DNA of 6,660 bases from Thermoplasmatota archaeon. GTDB lineage: Archaea > Thermoplasmatota > Penumbrarchaeia > Penumbrarchaeales > Penumbrarchaeaceae. Numbering within the stretch: position 1 is the first letter of the stretch; each line of letters begins with the position of its first letter. The stretch lies in the NCBI GenBank assembly GCA_030595585.1, contig JAUVCY010000104.1, positions 1 through 6,660 on the forward strand, given 5' to 3'. Shown here one piece after another: positions 4,755 through 6,660 of the stretch. The position numbers and the translations under genes were made by a program. A model generated the notes under the pieces. It had not been told where the DNA came from. It was given only the letters and a program-made list of their open reading frames with translations, and searched no databases.

Positions 4755-6660
4755 ATGTCTGGAATAGATCGTGGATCGAATCTGATGATAATATTGATGC
4801 TGTTGATGGTTCCTGCCTTTTCTGTTGTAATGGTGGGATCATCACAGCTTACGTTCAGGTCAAATATTCCCGTGGTCTCGGACGGCTTCAGGCAGAACAG
4901 TTTTGATATCGCCGCCACGGGAGAAGGCGCTTCCTCAAAGATATACGTCGCTTACGAGGATGAGGTTACCAATAACGCCCCGTCCATAAAGTTCAAGAAA
5001 TCCTCCAACGGTGGGGAAAGCTTCGGTCCATTTATTGATTTCGTGAATCTAAATCCACCCTGGCAGTTCAACAATAAACAGAGGGACCCCGCCATAGCCA
5101 CTCATGGAAATAACATTGCAGTTGTTTATACGGATAATACGATGAGGGAGATAGAGGGAAGCACAGCAGACAGCCTGATCATGTGTTCGATCTCAACGGA
5201 CGGCGGAGGTCTCTTCAACCATTATCAGGTAACTCCCGCCACCCTCAGCGATTATCCAGAGAATTCCCTCAAGTTCCCGGAGGTGTGTTATGACCCCAAC
5301 GGAAATATATTCGTGGTCTGGAAGGAGAATAAAAATACCGACCTCAGTGAGAGAATATATGTCAGCTACTCCACCAACGGCGGTTCAGTATGGTCTACCC
5401 CACAGAAGGTCTACGAACAAAATGATCCCTCGAGTTCGATGGTCCAGAAGTGGCCATCAGTGGCTGCAGATAGCGACAACGTATATGTCGTCTGGAACGC
5501 CAACCCGAACTGGAGGCAGCTGTGCTGGTTCACAAAGGCATCCACCTCATCAATGACGGGAACGCTCTCCTTCGATACTCCAGTGATGATATCCGAGAAA
5601 GACGATATTGACAGCTATTTCGCGGAGATCGTCGCAGACGATGACGGGGTACACATCATCTGGTGGGATTTCTCCACAGACGGCAACGATAACCTGAATG
5701 GTGGCGAGGATCCTAGCGGCTCCGATAGAGGTAATCTTGATGACAGGGCATGTGCCATGTACATGGGTTCGATCAACAACGGTGTGAGCTTCGGGGACAG
5801 GATCAAGGTCAACACGTCCATCAACGCATGGCACTCACCCCCAACCATAGCACTGGGAGAGGATGGAACGATAGCGGTATCATGGGTGGACCTCTCCATT
5901 ACCCAGCCGAAGAGGCACGCCAACGTGTGGGTCTCAACATCCACGGACGGTACCTCCTGGCAGGGGCCGTACAAGGTCACTGATTACGAACCCGATCTGA
6001 ACAAGTGGAGCCAGGAGGTCGCCGTGGACTCCGGAGGAGGCGTACATTCCGCATGGTTCTACATCGACCCATCAGGAACAGATAAGGACATCATGCACTC
6101 CCGCTCCATCCTGAACCAGTACCCCATACCGGTAGAGTTCCAGGGGACGCCTTCTGTGGGCGATTTCTGGGCGAGGATCACCTGGTTGATCAACACCGAG
6201 CCGGATTTCCAGGAGTACAGGGTATACATCTCCGACCAGAACTCCACCTTCAGCCCCAGCGAAGATCCCTGGCCTACCGGCAACCTCTACAACACCTCGA
6301 CCGTCCAGGGAATGAACCAGGACCTGTTCAACAGGGACATGATGCCCGACACAACCTACTGGGTAAAAGTGGCGGTCAAGGACACCGGTGGGCTCGTATC
6401 CTTCACGGATGGGGCGAAACAGTTCCATACGGAACCTATCAATCTCCCACCAAGGTTCCTGGTGGACCTTGATGACATCCATATGGACGAGGATGGAACC
6501 CTGCTGGATGCCATGAATCTCACAGAGCTTACCGTGGACGGCTCCATCTGGGACGACACCTTCACGGGGAACGACGACCTCGCCTTCGCCTTTGAGTTCT
6601 TGAACGAAGAACCGATAATAACAGCGAGGATAAGGAAGTGGACCGCGGATAAAGAAACCT
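4755..6660 (+). CDS. Secreted or surface multidomain protein: Asp-box beta-propeller, FN3-like and Ig/cadherin-like domains (C-terminus missing)
   Basis: The frame is open from the ATG to the right edge: 635 codons with no stop. Residues 1-9 include R6, followed by a hydrophobic segment (10-28), a Sec signal peptide or N-terminal anchor. Residues about 35-452 are repeated blades of the form 'P-x-hydrophobic-A ... D/N-G-x-hydrophobic-x-V-x-W ... S-T-D/N-G-G-x-x-W/F'. Asp-box (BNR) versions occur at 84-90 (SNGGESF), 147-153 (STDGGGL), 206-213 (STNGGSVW) and 396-402 (STDGTSW). About seven blade starts can be counted. Residues about 458-560 look like a fibronectin type III domain (core W477, Y535). 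Residues 564 onward (LPPRFLVDLDD, then DEDG) resemble the Ig/cadherin-like repeats of archaeal surface proteins. Sequons (NxS/T) lie at N353, N496, N513 and N588, which fits glycosylation outside the cell. Asp-box propellers include sialidases, but no catalytic Arg triad was identified, so binding, adhesion or a structural role is more likely. It is divergent from the STAND gene. Confidence 0.85.
   Translation, partial: MSGIDRGSNLMIILMLLMVPAFSVVMVGSSQLTFRSNIPVVSDGFRQNSFDIAATGEGASSKIYVAYEDEVTNNAPSIKFKKSSNGGESFGPFIDFVNLNPPWQFNNKQRDPAIATHGNNIAVVYTDNTMREIEGSTADSLIMCSISTDGGGLFNHYQVTPATLSDYPENSLKFPEVCYDPNGNIFVVWKENKNTDLSERIYVSYSTNGGSVWSTPQKVYEQNDPSSSMVQKWPSVAADSDNVYVVWNANPNWRQLCWFTKASTSSMTGTLSFDTPVMISEKDDIDSYFAEIVADDDGVHIIWWDFSTDGNDNLNGGEDPSGSDRGNLDDRACAMYMGSINNGVSFGDRIKVNTSINAWHSPPTIALGEDGTIAVSWVDLSITQPKRHANVWVSTSTDGTSWQGPYKVTDYEPDLNKWSQEVAVDSGGGVHSAWFYIDPSGTDKDIMHSRSILNQYPIPVEFQGTPSVGDFWARITWLINTEPDFQEYRVYISDQNSTFSPSEDPWPTGNLYNTSTVQGMNQDLFNRDMMPDTTYWVKVAVKDTGGLVSFTDGAKQFHTEPINLPPRFLVDLDDIHMDEDGTLLDAMNLTELTVDGSIWDDTFTGNDDLAFAFEFLNEEPIITARIRKWTADKET

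Noticed and set aside
4667..4918. Minus-strand open frame of 83 codons across the divergent promoter
   Set aside because: It overlaps the TATA box, the Shine-Dalgarno and the signal-peptide coding of the rightward gene. Its translation has no domain, so it is a shadow.
5615..5980. Minus-strand open frame of 121 codons opposite the propeller
   Set aside because: It lies wholly within the plus-strand blade repeats, which are clearly the coding strand.
4845..6104. Calling the surface protein a sialidase
   Set aside because: Asp-boxes are present, but I could not identify the catalytic Arg triad, Tyr/Glu pair or RIP motif of sialidases. Asp-boxes also occur in many non-enzymatic propellers.

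Overview
The window looks archaeal, most likely a euryarchaeal or Thermoplasmatota-type genome. The evidence is heavy use of AGG/AGA for Arg and ATA for Ile, TATA-box-like elements at promoter distance from start codons, a GGTGAT ribosome binding site, two genes that seem nearly leaderless, a class IV (CYTH) cyclase homologue, a very large winged-helix/STAND/TPR protein, and a secreted multidomain surface protein. The assignment rests on style and gene content only. No rRNA or other phylogenetic marker is present.

The layout is four protein genes in two divergent pairs. Positions 1-290 (minus) hold the N-terminal half of a CYTH-domain protein (class IV adenylate cyclase / CyaB type) that runs off the left edge. 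A 114-bp divergent spacer (291-404) separates it from a complete M18-family metalloaminopeptidase at 405-1820 (plus), with all expected metal ligands and the catalytic glutamate in place. That gene meets the next one tail to tail, and the two stop-codon ends overlap by 17 bp. Positions 1804-4599 (minus) encode a 931-residue protein with an N-terminal winged helix, a STAND-type (NB-ARC/NACHT-like) P-loop NTPase module and a long helical TPR array. A 155-bp divergent spacer (4600-4754) carries the most regulatory-looking sequence in the window: two copies of TGATATAATT exactly 20 bp apart, a 10-bp palindrome next to the STAND start, and a good TATA box for the rightward gene. From 4755 to the right edge (plus) runs an exported protein with a signal peptide or membrane anchor, a beta-propeller of Asp-box/BNR-type blades, a fibronectin type III-like domain and the beginning of a further Ig/cadherin-like domain. 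It is incomplete at the window edge.

The left pair looks like housekeeping or accessory metabolism (a phosphate-processing CYTH enzyme and peptide turnover). The right pair suggests a signal-responsive switch: a STAND/TPR regulator transcribed divergently from a large cell-surface propeller protein, with possible operator sites between them. That link is inferred from position and promoter structure only. There is no RNA gene, CRISPR array, insertion sequence or gene-free stretch over 300 bp.
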